The notes: generated by a model not told the origin, from the letters alone. A stretch of 64,000 nt of DNA from S012-109 sp964425105 (GCA_964425105.1 CAYRLE010000001.1:68573-132572); one strand, 5' to 3'. Counted from the stretch's first letter, positions 25,888 through 34,894 are shown. Translations and numbers: made by a program.

Positions 25888-26916
25888 ATGTTGACCATCA
25901 ATGGGGCCATGGGCGAGGGCGGTGGCCAGATCCTGCGCACTGCGTTGGCCCTGTCCCTTTGTCTGAAGCGCCCCTTTGTCATGATCAACATCCGCCAGGC
26001 CAGAGAGAGGCCGGGGCTGATGCGCCAGCATCTGGCGGCGGTCAAGGCCGCCGCGGCAGTGGGCCGGGCGCATGTGAATGGCGCTGCGCTGGGTTCCCGG
26101 CGCCTGGTTTTCGAGCCCACCGCAATCCATGCCGGCGATTATCGCTTCGACATCGGTTCCGCTGGCAGCACCACCCTGGTGCTGCAGACCATTTTGCCGG
26201 CGTTGCTTCAGGGGTGCCAGATATCACGGGTGGTGTTGGAGGGGGGGACCCATAATCCACTGGCGCCTCCCTATGACTTTCTGGCTAATGCTTTCCTGCC
26301 GCTGCTGCACAGGATGGGGGCTCAGGTGTCACTGCGTCTCCTGCGCCCTGGCTTCTACCCTGCCGGTGGTGGCTGCATCGAAGCCGTCATCGAGCCGCAG
26401 GCCGCCTGGCGCCCCCTGCGGCTGAAGCAGCGTGGTGCTGTGCAGGCGATCCAGGCCGAGGTGCTGCTTGCCCGCCTGCCGCGGCACATCGCAAGGCGCG
26501 AGTTGGCGGTGCTTGCAGACCGCCTGCCGCTCAGCAGGAGCCGCATTGTCGCCTACCGGGAGCGGGAGGTCAGTGGTCCCGGCAATGTGGCGGTGGTGAC
26601 GGTCGCCTGCCAGCAGGTGACGGAAGTCTTCACCGGTTTCGGCATGCGCGGGGTGAGGGCGGAGGAGGTGGCCGAGGGGGTGGCGGCTGCGGCGCAGCGC
26701 TATCTCGAGGCTGGCGTGCCGGTGGGCGTGCACCTGGCCGATCAGCTGCTGCTGCCAGTGGCGCTGGCTGGCGGCGGCAGCTACTTGACCTTGCGCCCCA
26801 GCCGGCACACACTCACCAATATGGAGGTGTTAGGGAAGTTCATGGAGATCTCCGTCAGCTGTCAACAGCAGGCGCCCGACGCCTTTCTAATCAGCATCGG
26901 ACATGCCGGTCCATAA
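25888..26916 (+). CDS. rtcA: RNA 3'-terminal phosphate cyclase
   Basis: A 342-residue RtcA. It converts RNA 3'-phosphate ends to 2',3'-cyclic phosphate through an adenylated His. Seen: GEGGGQILRTALALS at the N-terminus, RQARERPGLMRQHLAA, FDIGSAGSTTLVLQTILPAL, GGTHNPLAPPYDFL, FYPAGGGCIEAVIEP, and the nucleophile His in VHLADQLLLP. ATG 25888 follows GAGGAGGGG and removes a ten-residue extension. No rtcB or rtcR is adjacent. The polX start lies inside its last codons (14-base overlap), so the two are translated together. Confidence 0.93.
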   Translation: MLTINGAMGEGGGQILRTALALSLCLKRPFVMINIRQARERPGLMRQHLAAVKAAAAVGRAHVNGAALGSRRLVFEPTAIHAGDYRFDIGSAGSTTLVLQTILPALLQGCQISRVVLEGGTHNPLAPPYDFLANAFLPLLHRMGAQVSLRLLRPGFYPAGGGCIEAVIEPQAAWRPLRLKQRGAVQAIQAEVLLARLPRHIARRELAVLADRLPLSRSRIVAYREREVSGPGNVAVVTVACQQVTEVFTGFGMRGVRAEEVAEGVAAAAQRYLEAGVPVGVHLADQLLLPVALAGGGSYLTLRPSRHTLTNMEVLGKFMEISVSCQQQAPDAFLISIGHAGP

Positions 26917-28630
26917 CGAAGACATCGCCCGGATCTTTGACGAACTGGCGGATCTGCTGGAGATCGACGACGCCAATCCCTTCCGGGTGCGCGCCTACCG
27001 CAATGCTGCCCGCACCATCCGCGGCCTGGGCCGCGAGGTGGGGGAGATGGTGGCGCGCGGCGACGATCTGACCCGCCTGCCGGCCATAGGCAAGGATCTT
27101 GCCGGCAAGATCGAGGAAATCCTCCGCAGCGGCCGCTGCTCAACTCTGGAGAAGCTCTACAAACGGGTGCCGCCCAGCCTGGAAGCCCTGCTGGCCATCC
27201 CCGGCCTGGGTCCCAAACGGGTCAAGGTGCTCTATCGCGAACTGGGCATCCGCACCCTGGAACAGCTGGAGCAGGCCGCCCGCCAGGGACGGCTGGATGA
27301 GTTGCCCGGCTTCGGCCCCAAGACCCAGCGTCATATTCTGGAAGTCATTGCCGCTCAGCGCACCAGCGAGCGGCGCTTTCTGCTCAGCGTCGCACGCCAG
27401 TATGCCGAACCGCTGGTGAGCTGGCTGCAGGCGTCCGGGGTGGTGGACGACATCGAGGTGGCCGGCAGTTATCGCCGCGGCCGGGAGACAGTGGGCGATC
27501 TGGACATCCTGGTGACCACGGAGGAGCCGGAGGTCGTGATGGAGCATTTCACCGCCTATGATGAAGTCAGCGCAGTGGTGTCCCGCGGCACCACCCGCGC
27601 CACCGTGATTCTGCGCTGCGGCCTGCAGGTGGATCTGCGGGTGGTGGAGAGCGCCTCCTTAGGTGCGGCCCTACAGTATTTCACCGGCAGCAAGGCTCAC
27701 AACATCGAGGTGCGGCGCCTGGCCCAGCAGCGGCGCCTTAAGATCAATGAATATGGGGTGTTCCGCGGAGATAAGCGGGTGGCCGGCAAGACCGAGGCCT
27801 CGGTATACCGGGCGGTGGGTCTGCCCTGGATTCCTCCGGAACTGCGGGAGGGGCGGGGCGAGATCGAGGCCGCCCGTAAACGGCGTCTGCCGCGGTTGCT
27901 GGAACTGGCGGACCTGCAAGGCGACCTGCATACCCATTCCACCGCCAGCGATGGCCATGACACCCTGGAGGCCATGGCGCTGGCGGCCCGCCAGGCAGGG
28001 CTAAGCTACATCGCCAACACCGAGCATTCCAGCCGCCTGACAGTGGCCAAGGGCCTGGACGAGAAGCGCCTTCATGAACAGCTGGCGCTCATCGAGCGGC
28101 TCAATGGCCAACTCAAGGGTATCACCATCCTCAAGGGCATCGAGGTGGACATCCTGGAAGACGGCAGCCTGGACATGCCGGATCGTATCCTGGCGCAACT
28201 GGATCTGGTGGTGGCGGCGGTGCACAGTCACTTCGGCCTGTCGCGGCGCAAACAGACGCGGCGCATCCTGCGCGCCATGGAGCACCGCTATTTCACCATT
28301 TTGGCGCATCCCAGCGGTCGCCTGCTGCTGGAAAGAGATGCCTATGAGGTGGATCTGGAGCAGGTGATCCGCCAGGCGGCCCAACGCGACTGCTTTCTGG
28401 AGATCAATGCCCAGCCCCGGCGCCTGGATCTGAACGACGTCTATTGCCAGATGGCCCGCGATGAGGGGGTGCTGCTGGCCGTCAACAGCGACGGTCACAG
28501 TAGCGGGCAGTTTGCCAATCTCCGCTATGGCATCCTCCAGGCGCGCCGCGGCTGGCTGGAGGAGCGCCATATCGTCAACACCCGGCCATTGAGAAACCTT
28601 AAAAAGTTAATTGCTAAAACAATGGGATAA
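26903..28630 (+). CDS. polX: DNA polymerase/3'-5' exonuclease PolX
   Basis: A 575-residue family-X polymerase with a PHP domain. The order is: an 8-kDa helical region (about 1-70, LPAIGKDLAGKIEEI), helix-hairpin-helix motifs (LLAIPGLGPKRV and LDELPGFGPKTQ), the polymerase palm with the metal pair (GSYRRGRETVGDLDIL, then VDLRVV), and the C-terminal PHP nuclease (about 335-575: DLQGDLHTHSTASDGH, NTEHSS, KGIEVDI, AVHSHF, ILAHPSG, NSDGHS). Both active sites look complete. It acts in gap-filling and base-excision repair. The 14-base overlap with rtcA suggests joint use in nucleic-acid end repair. Confidence 0.94.
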   Translation: MPVHNEDIARIFDELADLLEIDDANPFRVRAYRNAARTIRGLGREVGEMVARGDDLTRLPAIGKDLAGKIEEILRSGRCSTLEKLYKRVPPSLEALLAIPGLGPKRVKVLYRELGIRTLEQLEQAARQGRLDELPGFGPKTQRHILEVIAAQRTSERRFLLSVARQYAEPLVSWLQASGVVDDIEVAGSYRRGRETVGDLDILVTTEEPEVVMEHFTAYDEVSAVVSRGTTRATVILRCGLQVDLRVVESASLGAALQYFTGSKAHNIEVRRLAQQRRLKINEYGVFRGDKRVAGKTEASVYRAVGLPWIPPELREGRGEIEAARKRRLPRLLELADLQGDLHTHSTASDGHDTLEAMALAARQAGLSYIANTEHSSRLTVAKGLDEKRLHEQLALIERLNGQLKGITILKGIEVDILEDGSLDMPDRILAQLDLVVAAVHSHFGLSRRKQTRRILRAMEHRYFTILAHPSGRLLLERDAYEVDLEQVIRQAAQRDCFLEINAQPRRLDLNDVYCQMARDEGVLLAVNSDGHSSGQFANLRYGILQARRGWLEERHIVNTRPLRNLKKLIAKTMG

Positions 28631-28741
28631 GGTTTATTCTTCGTGAAGTATCGAGATGCCGGCGCAGGTTTTTTCCTGAGGTCACGAAAACCGCCCCAAG
28701 TGCCGATAAATATCCTGTCAGAATTCCGGAGGCCATCAGCA

Positions 28742-28936
28742 ATGAAGAAAACCGAGACCGTGCCCGATCACCTTCTCGTTCCGGACCGGCGCGGCAGCAA
28801 GCGCGAGCGTCGCCTGCGCAACGAGCGGCGGGAGAGTATTCGCTGGGAATTGGACAAGAGTGATCGCCGCCAGATGCGGCAGGATCGCCGCAAATCGGTG
28901 CGTAGCCCCTGGGATGGCCGCCATCGGCCGCCTTGA
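28742..28936 (+). CDS. Arg-rich small protein, hypothetical
   Basis: A 64-residue, strongly basic protein starting at ATG 28742, ten bases after GGAGG. Repeated RR-x4-RR clusters (RERRLRNERRES, SDRRQMRQDRRKSV) make it likely to bind nucleic acid or an acidic partner; the spacing matches one face of a helix. It has no known domain. It follows polX by 111 bases. Confidence 0.6.
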   Translation: MKKTETVPDHLLVPDRRGSKRERRLRNERRESIRWELDKSDRRQMRQDRRKSVRSPWDGRHRPP

Positions 28937-29000
28937 CAGGCGGTTTTTATCCTACAATACTCAGCAAGTCATCAAGGGGGGATCAGTCAGTAAGCCGCAT

Positions 29001-29222
29001 TCAGAATCCATCCCGTTCGAAATGATAGGCGGATTCGTCGAGAAAAGTCAGGGTCAGGAAGGTCATGAAAAGGGCCAGGGAGATGATGGCGCCCGGCGGC
29101 AGGAACATCATGAACATGCCGGCAATGATCCAGTGATCGCGTGCCCGCTTGCGCTTCAGCCGGTAGGCGCGGGTTTTCCGCAGCGGAATCCAGATGTTGT
29201 TTTTTTCATCGTAGACATGCAT
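29001..29222 (-). CDS. Small membrane protein, hypothetical
   Basis: A 73-residue protein with a basic N-terminus (LRKTRAYRLKRKRARDH) and two closely spaced hydrophobic stretches (WIIAGMFMMFLPPGAI and ISLALFMTFLTLTFL) that would form a membrane hairpin with the basic part in the cytosol. No family recognised. It runs against the preceding genes and is divergent from the oxidoreductase. Confidence 0.6.
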   Translation of the reverse strand: MHVYDEKNNIWIPLRKTRAYRLKRKRARDHWIIAGMFMMFLPPGAIISLALFMTFLTLTFLDESAYHFERDGF

Positions 29223-29394
29223 AGGATCACCTTTTGGCTGTGCTCTCGAACTGATAATACGGCATCATCGATGGCATCTTTAGATCTTTCTCCCCACCGT
29301 TGATTTCAATATCAGAAAACTGCCGCCTATTGTCAACCGTGCAGGTGTGTTCGCTAGAGCCTGTTAACAGGCCCTAAATGATGGAGGCCCATGA

Positions 29395-30396
29395 ATGAAA
29401 GCTGTGCTGATGACGGCACCGGGGGGCAGCGATGTGCTGCAACTGCAGGATATCCCGGAACCCGAGATTACCAGTGAGCGCCAGATCAAGGTGCGCCTCA
29501 AGGCCGCCGGCGTCAATCCCCTCGACACCAAGCTGCGCAGCCGCGGTGTTTTCTACGAGAATGCCCTGCCGGCCATCCTGGGCTGTGACGGCGCCGGCGT
29601 GGTATCTGAGGTGGGGGATGCGGTGACCCGTTTCAAAGCTGGGGATGCCGTCTGGTTCTGCAACGGCGGTTTGGGCGGAGAGCCGGGTACCTATGCCGAA
29701 TACACCGTGCTCCATGAGGCGGTGGCGGCGCCCAAACCCGACTCACTGAGCTTCGTGGAGGCGGCGGCCGCCCCCCTGGTGCTGATCACCGCCTGGGAGG
29801 CGCTCTATGACCGGGCCCGGCTCAAGCCCAACAAAAGCGCGCTGATTCATGGCGGGACCGGCGGCGTCGGCCATGTCGCCATTCAGCTGGCCTGTCTGGC
29901 CGGTGCCCGGGTCTGCACCACTGTGGGCACTACAGAGAAGGCTGAACTGGCCCGCTCCCTGGGCGCCATGGAGACCATCCTCTATACGGAGCAGGATTTC
30001 GTCGAGGCAGTCGACGAATGGAGCGGGGGGCAGGGTGTGAATGTGGCCCTGGACACGGTGGGCGGCAAGGTATTCCACAGGACCATGGCCGCCGTTGCCC
30101 ACTACGGCGATCTGGTGACCCTGCTGGATCCCGGCAGCGAGGTATCCTGGCAGGAGGCGCGCAACCGCAATTTGCGCATTGGTTTCGAGCTCATGCTCAC
30201 CCCCATGCTGCAAGACTTTCCTGAGGCGCGCCGTCATCAGGTGATCATCCTGGAACAGTGTGGCCACTGGTTCGATGAAGGACGGCTCAAGATCCACATC
30301 GGTATGACCTTTCCCCTGGAGCAGGCGGGGGCCGCCCATGCCCTCCTGGAAACCGGCCACATGACCGGCAAGGCCGTATTGACCATGGAACCCTGA
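29395..30396 (+). CDS. Zinc-free NADPH:quinone oxidoreductase-like MDR protein
   Basis: A 333-residue medium-chain dehydrogenase/reductase. The N-terminal GroES-like domain has VRLKAAGVNPLDTKLRS and LGCDGAGVVSEVG. The Rossmann nucleotide loop is IHGGTGGVGHVAIQLA, followed by GARVCTTVGTTEKAELA. The Cys/His ligands for catalytic zinc are absent, as in quinone oxidoreductases (QOR/YhdH-like). It likely reduces quinones or enones with NADPH. It starts eight bases after GGAGG. Confidence 0.88.
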   Translation: MKAVLMTAPGGSDVLQLQDIPEPEITSERQIKVRLKAAGVNPLDTKLRSRGVFYENALPAILGCDGAGVVSEVGDAVTRFKAGDAVWFCNGGLGGEPGTYAEYTVLHEAVAAPKPDSLSFVEAAAAPLVLITAWEALYDRARLKPNKSALIHGGTGGVGHVAIQLACLAGARVCTTVGTTEKAELARSLGAMETILYTEQDFVEAVDEWSGGQGVNVALDTVGGKVFHRTMAAVAHYGDLVTLLDPGSEVSWQEARNRNLRIGFELMLTPMLQDFPEARRHQVIILEQCGHWFDEGRLKIHIGMTFPLEQAGAAHALLETGHMTGKAVLTMEP

Positions 30397-30471
30397 TTCC
30401 GGCGGGAAGTGGGATAAGGGCGGCGCAATCCATTCTCTATCTATCAAGTATCACAAGCTATCAAACGAACC

Positions 30472-30846
30472 ATGTGGCTCATCGACCAACTCGCCGAGGC
30501 CCGCATTGCCGAGGCCCAGGAACGGGGTGATTTCGACAAACTGCCGGGGGCGGGCCGCCCCCTGGATCTGGATGATGATCTCCTGGTGCCGGAGGAGCTG
30601 CGCGTTGCCTACCGCATCCTAAAAAATGCCGGTTTCGTACCTCCTGAAATGGAGATGCGGCGTGAGATCGCCCATCTGCAGCAACTCGTGGATACTGTCA
30701 TCAGTGACGTAGAACGGGCCGCCTGTTTACGGCGTCTCAATTTCCTTCTTACTCAACTCGGCAGCCGCCATGGCAGGGAACTGTCTCCAGCCGTGCAGGA
30801 TCACTATTTTGCAAAGCTGCAACGGCGACTGGATGCCCCTCGTTGA
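30472..30846 (+). CDS. DUF1992 / DnaJ-homologue-subfamily-C-28-like protein
   Basis: A 124-residue protein of the DUF1992 family (E. coli YhdN; the conserved domain of DnaJC28). It begins with the family signature IAEAQERGDFDKLPGAGRPL, followed by a helical remainder with YRILKNAGFVPPEMEMRREI. There is no J domain. Function is unknown. Confidence 0.85.
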   Translation: MWLIDQLAEARIAEAQERGDFDKLPGAGRPLDLDDDLLVPEELRVAYRILKNAGFVPPEMEMRREIAHLQQLVDTVISDVERAACLRRLNFLLTQLGSRHGRELSPAVQDHYFAKLQRRLDAPR

Positions 30847-30970
30847 AATTGGCTGTGCTGAATCCAAAGATGGGCAGAATGTGGCATACAGGGAGGGCGC
30901 CACGGCACAGGAGGGCAGCCTGTTCTGTCCACGAGCTAAGGGGTGGTTGTCCCTGTTCTGAGACGTGCTC

Positions 30971-32110
30971 ATGTTGAAACGATTTCTCATCATATTGTTG
31001 TTCCTGGCTTGCACTGCCTGTGCCCGCCAGCAAACCATCGTCCCCATGGCGCAGGAGCAGGGAACCCAGGGCAGGGCGCTGCTGGCGGATGGCGCCATCT
31101 ATGAGGGGACGTTCAGGGATGGTCTGATGCATGGCCGGGGTACGCTGAGTTGGCCCAATGGCGAGCGCTATGAAGGCGAATTCCAGAATGGCTTGATGCA
31201 TGGGCGAGGGACCTATTACTTCCCCGCAGGGGGCAAGGCAGGGGTACGCAGGAGAAAGCTGGAAGGCAGGTGGAGGGCTGGTGAGTTCGTCTCTGAGCGG
31301 CCGGCGAAAACCAATGATGCCGGGGAACTGGCGCTGGTGCCGGAACTGGTGCTCTTTCAGCAGTACCCGCTGCTGGCCCGGCGTCTGCAGAGCATTGCCC
31401 CCTCACGGCCGGGGGTGCCCGACCTCTATGTCATCGCCTTTGGCGCGGACGGCTATCAGGACGTCTTCACGAAAGAGGCCGCTTATGTCCATCGGCTCTT
31501 CCGGGATCGCTACGGCACTGCAGGACGCAGCCTGTTGCTGGCAAATAACCGCAAGGCCCTCAATGTGATACCGTTGGCCAGTGCCAGCAATCTGAGGCAA
31601 GCCCTTAAGGTTATCGCGCAGCGCATGGATGTGGAGGAGGACATTCTCCTGCTTTATTTCACCGGCCATGGTTCCAGGGATCACGAGATTACCGTGCAGC
31701 TGGAGAATCTGCCACTGGTGGACCTGTCGCCGCCACTGCTGGCCACACTCCTCAGGGAGGCGGGCATCAAGTGGAAGGTGGTCATAATCTCTTCTTGTTA
31801 TTCAGGCGGTTTTATTGATTATCTTAAGGATGATCAGACAATGGTGATCACCTCGGCCCATGCCCGTCGCACCTCATTTGGCTGCAGCGACGATGCCGAA
31901 ATGACCTATTTCGGCCGCGCCTTTTTCCAGCAGGCCCTGCCCCGCACTGACAGTTTCCGGGACGCCTTTGAAATGGCGCGCAAACTGGTGACTGCCTGGG
32001 AGAAAAAAGAGCACTTCAAGCCTTCCCTGCCGCAGTTCTCCAGTTCGCCGGGGATCGAAGCCCGGCTGGTGCAGTGGCGCGAGAGCCTGGAGTCTGCAGG
32101 CGGAGAATGA
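30971..32110 (+). CDS. MORN-repeat lipoprotein with C13 caspase-like peptidase domain
   Basis: A 379-residue lipoprotein. The N-terminus FLIILLFLACTAC carries the lipidation Cys (14 or 17). Two to three MORN repeats follow (YEGTFRDGLMHGRGTLSWPN, YEGEFQNGLMHGRGTYYFP, LEGRWRAGEF). The C-terminal 240 residues are a peptidase C13 (legumain clan CD) fold: LYFTGHGSRDHE with the catalytic His, and VVIISSCYSGGFI with the catalytic Cys, then TSAHARRTSFGCSD. Both catalytic residues are present. Such bacterial envelope peptidases may cut at Asn or Asp; the substrate is unknown. ATG 30971 is chosen over GTG 30965. Confidence 0.85.
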   Translation: MLKRFLIILLFLACTACARQQTIVPMAQEQGTQGRALLADGAIYEGTFRDGLMHGRGTLSWPNGERYEGEFQNGLMHGRGTYYFPAGGKAGVRRRKLEGRWRAGEFVSERPAKTNDAGELALVPELVLFQQYPLLARRLQSIAPSRPGVPDLYVIAFGADGYQDVFTKEAAYVHRLFRDRYGTAGRSLLLANNRKALNVIPLASASNLRQALKVIAQRMDVEEDILLLYFTGHGSRDHEITVQLENLPLVDLSPPLLATLLREAGIKWKVVIISSCYSGGFIDYLKDDQTMVITSAHARRTSFGCSDDAEMTYFGRAFFQQALPRTDSFRDAFEMARKLVTAWEKKEHFKPSLPQFSSSPGIEARLVQWRESLESAGGE

Positions 32111-32219
32111 ATCCAGGCGCGGCATCTCCTTCAGGGAGAGCGGACAGCTTTTCATGGGCGGCGCCCATGATAGAATTCTATTCTGCAATAACGAGGTAAC
32201 GATAGAGGGAGGGAAAACG

Positions 32220-32519
32220 ATGCAGGTGACGCTGGTTCAGGTCCATGTCAAACCCGAATATGTGGACGATTTCATCGAAGCCACGCGCCTCAATCACGAG
32301 GCTTCCATAAAAGAGGCAGGCAATGTCCGCTTCGATATCCTCCAGTCAGCCGACGATAGCACCCGCTTCGTGCTCTATGAAGCCTATCGGACGGCAGAAG
32401 ACGCGGCCCGTCACAAGGAGACTGCCCATTACCTGAAGTGGCGTGAAACGGTGGCCGACTGGATGGCCGAACCGCGCCAGGGCATTCCCTACCAGGGGCT
32501 GTTTCCCAGCCTCTCATGA
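32220..32519 (+). CDS. Antibiotic-biosynthesis-monooxygenase fold protein (LsrG-like)
   Basis: A 99-residue dimeric alpha/beta barrel (ABM) protein. VQVHVKPEYVDDFIEATRLNH cut here as VHVKPEYVDDFIEA, GNVRFDILQSADDSTRF and LYEAYRTAEDAARHKET are the family pattern, closest to LsrG, which isomerises phospho-AI-2. There are no lsr genes nearby, so it may act on another small substrate. Start ATG 32220 has GAGGGAGGG nearby. Its stop overlaps the alcohol dehydrogenase start (ATGA). Confidence 0.85.
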   Translation: MQVTLVQVHVKPEYVDDFIEATRLNHEASIKEAGNVRFDILQSADDSTRFVLYEAYRTAEDAARHKETAHYLKWRETVADWMAEPRQGIPYQGLFPSLS

Positions 32520-33706
32520 TGCGCAACTTTGCCGTTGCCCGTCTGCCGCGAATAGAATTCGGCCGCGGCGTGCTGGCCCGCGTGCCGGAGATCATAGCCG
32601 GCTATGGCCGTAAGGCGCTCATCGTCACAGGGGCGGAATCCTTTACGGCATCGCCAGGCTGGGAGGGACTGCAGCAGGGGCTGCACAGTCAGGGGCTGGG
32701 GTGGCGATTGCTGCGGGTGAAGGGTGAGCCGTCCCCGGTGCTGGTGGACGAGGCCGTGCGACGCTATGGCAGCGATGCTGTGGACGTGGTGGTGGGTATC
32801 GGCGGCGGCAGCGCCCTGGATGCGGCCAAGGCCATTGCCGGCCTGCTCAGGGTGGGCCGCAGTGTCATGGATTATCTGGAAGGGGTGGGGGCCGAGTTGG
32901 CATACCAGGGACCGGCAACACCCTTCATCGCCGTCCCCACCACCGCCGGCACCGGCAGCGAGGCCACCAAGAACGCGGTACTCAGCTTGCAGGGCAATGA
33001 GGGATTCAAGAAATCCTTCCGTGACGAGCAGTTGGTGGCCCGGTACGCCCTGGTGGATCCGGACCTGCTGGGCGGCTGCCCGCCGTCGGTGATTGCCGCC
33101 AACGGCATGGACGCCCTGACCCAGCTGCTGGAGTCCTATGTCTCGCTCAAGGCGAGCCCCTTCACCGACGCTCTGGCCCGTGACGGGCTGCGTGCGGTGC
33201 GTGGCAGCCTGCTGCGCTGGTATGAGGAGGGGGCAGAGGCAAGGGAGGCCCACGAGCAGATGGCCTGGGCCGCCCTGGCTTCCGGCATCACCCTGGCCCA
33301 GTGCGGCCTGGGATCGGTGCACGGCCTGGCTTCGCCCCTGGGTGCCTTCCATCCCATTCCCCACGGTGTGGCCTGCGGCACTCTGGTGGCCACAGCCACG
33401 GCAGTGAACATCGAGGCCTTGCGCAGCCGGGAACCCGACAGCCCGGCTTTGGAAAAATATGCCCACGCCGCGGAACTGCTCCATGGCCGCCATTTCCCCA
33501 GCCGCGAGGCGGCCTGGGAGGCGCTGGTGCGACTGCTGGAGGATTGGACCCGGCGCTTGGAACTGCCGCCTCTCCGCCGCTACGGCCTGGACGAGAATAA
33601 TCTGGGCCGGCTGGTGGCCCATGCCCGGGGCAGCAGCATGAAAACCAATCCCATCGTGCTCAGCGACCAGGAAATCCGCGCCATCCTGCTGCAGCGACTC
33701 GCTTGA
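32516..33706 (+). CDS. Iron-containing alcohol dehydrogenase
   Basis: A 396-residue group III dehydrogenase. Nucleotide-binding GIGGGSALDAAKAIA, the PTTAGTGSEATKNAV loop, and the metal site (ANGMDALTQLLESYVS, GLGSVHGLASPLG, HPIPHGVACGTL) with three His residues are present. It oxidises alcohols or reduces aldehydes with NAD(P). The start overlaps the stop of the ABM protein by four bases (or uses the second Met at 32519), so the two form an operon of possible aldehyde or quinone detoxification. Confidence 0.9.
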   Translation: MMRNFAVARLPRIEFGRGVLARVPEIIAGYGRKALIVTGAESFTASPGWEGLQQGLHSQGLGWRLLRVKGEPSPVLVDEAVRRYGSDAVDVVVGIGGGSALDAAKAIAGLLRVGRSVMDYLEGVGAELAYQGPATPFIAVPTTAGTGSEATKNAVLSLQGNEGFKKSFRDEQLVARYALVDPDLLGGCPPSVIAANGMDALTQLLESYVSLKASPFTDALARDGLRAVRGSLLRWYEEGAEAREAHEQMAWAALASGITLAQCGLGSVHGLASPLGAFHPIPHGVACGTLVATATAVNIEALRSREPDSPALEKYAHAAELLHGRHFPSREAAWEALVRLLEDWTRRLELPPLRRYGLDENNLGRLVAHARGSSMKTNPIVLSDQEIRAILLQRLA

Positions 33707-33775
33707 TTTACTCGCCGCCCATTATCCCGTATGGTAGTCGGGGACTGCCAGAACAACAATAAACAGGTTGGATTC

Positions 33776-34474
33776 ATGCGCACGATTCTGCTCCTGAACC
33801 CCAAAGGTGGCTGTGGCAAGACGACGCTGGCCACCAATATCGCCAGTTTTTATGCGCGGCGCGGCCATAATGTGGTGCTGGCGGATTTCGATCCCCAGGG
33901 CTCCAGCATGGAGTGGCTGGCTGCCCGCCCGGAAAAACTGCAGCCAATTCGTGGCATTGCCGCCTGGGAGGAGGCCTTGCGAGTTCCACGCCAGTGCGAA
34001 TTCCTGATCATGGATGCGCCGGCTGCGGTGGATAGCAAGGAGATTACCGCTCTCGTGCGCCGTGCCCAAAGCGTCATCCTGCCGGTATTGCCATCACCCA
34101 TCGATATCCGCGCCGCCAGCCGCTTCATCCATGACCTGCTGCTGGTGGGCAAAATCTCGCGGCGGCAGAGCAAGATTGCCGTAGTCGCCAACCGGGTTAG
34201 AGAGAACACCCTGATCTATCACCACCTGGAGCGTTTTCTGAGGCAGCTGCAGATCCCTTTCCTGACATCCCTGCGCGATACCCAGAATTATATCCGCGCC
34301 GCCGAACGGGGGCTGGGCGTCTTCGAGTTGGCCCCCTCCCTGGTGGAGGCCGACCTGGAGCAATGGAAGCCNNNNNNNNNNNNNNNNNNNNNNNNNNNNN
34401 NNNNNNNNNNNNNNNNNNNNNNNNNNNNNNNNNNNNNNNNNNNNNNNNNNNNNNNNNNNNNNNNNNNNNNNTGA
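33776..34474 (+). CDS. ParA-family ATPase, broken by the assembly gap
   Basis: 199 residues are readable from ATG 33776 before the run of N. The deviant Walker A is NPKGGCGKTTLA, followed by ADFDPQGSS and the Walker B region EFLIMDAPAAV, then PVLPSPIDIRAASRF and the late motif DTQNYIRAAERGLGVFEL. It is a short, solitary ParA/MinD-type P-loop ATPase with no ParB partner, and a close paralogue lies at 39316. Taking the 100 N at face value, an in-frame TGA (34472-34474) gives 232 residues, near the paralogue's 236, but the real gap size is unknown. Confidence 0.85.
   Translation: MRTILLLNPKGGCGKTTLATNIASFYARRGHNVVLADFDPQGSSMEWLAARPEKLQPIRGIAAWEEALRVPRQCEFLIMDAPAAVDSKEITALVRRAQSVILPVLPSPIDIRAASRFIHDLLLVGKISRRQSKIAVVANRVRENTLIYHHLERFLRQLQIPFLTSLRDTQNYIRAAERGLGVFELAPSLVEADLEQWKXXXXXXXXXXXXXXXXXXXXXXXXXXXXXXXXXX
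34372..34471. other. Assembly gap of 100 N
   Basis: Exactly 100 undetermined bases, the conventional filler for a scaffold join of unknown size. The order or distance of what lies on each side is less certain than elsewhere. Confidence 0.98.
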
Positions 34475-34564
34475 ATTTTGGTCGCTATTTATTTTGAAGG
34501 ACCTGAGTGATAGTTTCATTCGACCCTGCTTGATATAACAACCTGCAATAGATAGGAGCCGAAA

Positions 34565-34891
34565 GTGATTGAAATTTCAACTGAGTTCAATGAGGAGATC
34601 CCAAAGTGGGATGTTGCCTTAGAGGCTTTGGTAAAGGAGGAGTTCCAGCAGCGGGGGCGGCTGCTCACCACTACGGATTTCCGCCGCTTGGCCAATCAAT
34701 ATGCCATCCGCTTCGACGACATCATGGCCACCCTGTTCGAACTGGCCATGGCGCAGCGATGGGAATATCTGGAGATGGGGGGCGGGCGCCGGGAGATCAC
34801 CCCTGAACTCGTAGCAGGACTCTATGACCATGGGCGCCTGTACGAGAAGGACCTACAGGATTTCTCTGGTGGCTGGCGGCCGTGCAACTGA
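34565..34891 (+). CDS. Hypothetical small protein after the ParA gene
   Basis: A 108-residue acidic protein starting at GTG 34565 with AGGAG seven bases ahead. It is mostly helix, with TTTDFRRLANQYAIRF and DIMATLFELAMAQRWEYL, which could form a small winged-helix-like or helical adaptor. No family recognised. It lies on the same strand as the ParA gene but across the gap, and ends three bases from the convergent FhlB gene. Confidence 0.6.
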   Translation: MIEISTEFNEEIPKWDVALEALVKEEFQQRGRLLTTTDFRRLANQYAIRFDDIMATLFELAMAQRWEYLEMGGGRREITPELVAGLYDHGRLYEKDLQDFSGGWRPCN

Positions 34892-34894
34892 GTT

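Noticed and set aside
34372..34471. In-frame TGA straight after the N run as the true ParA stop
   Set aside because: The 100-N length is a filler, so the frame across it has no meaning, though the total length happens to match the paralogue.
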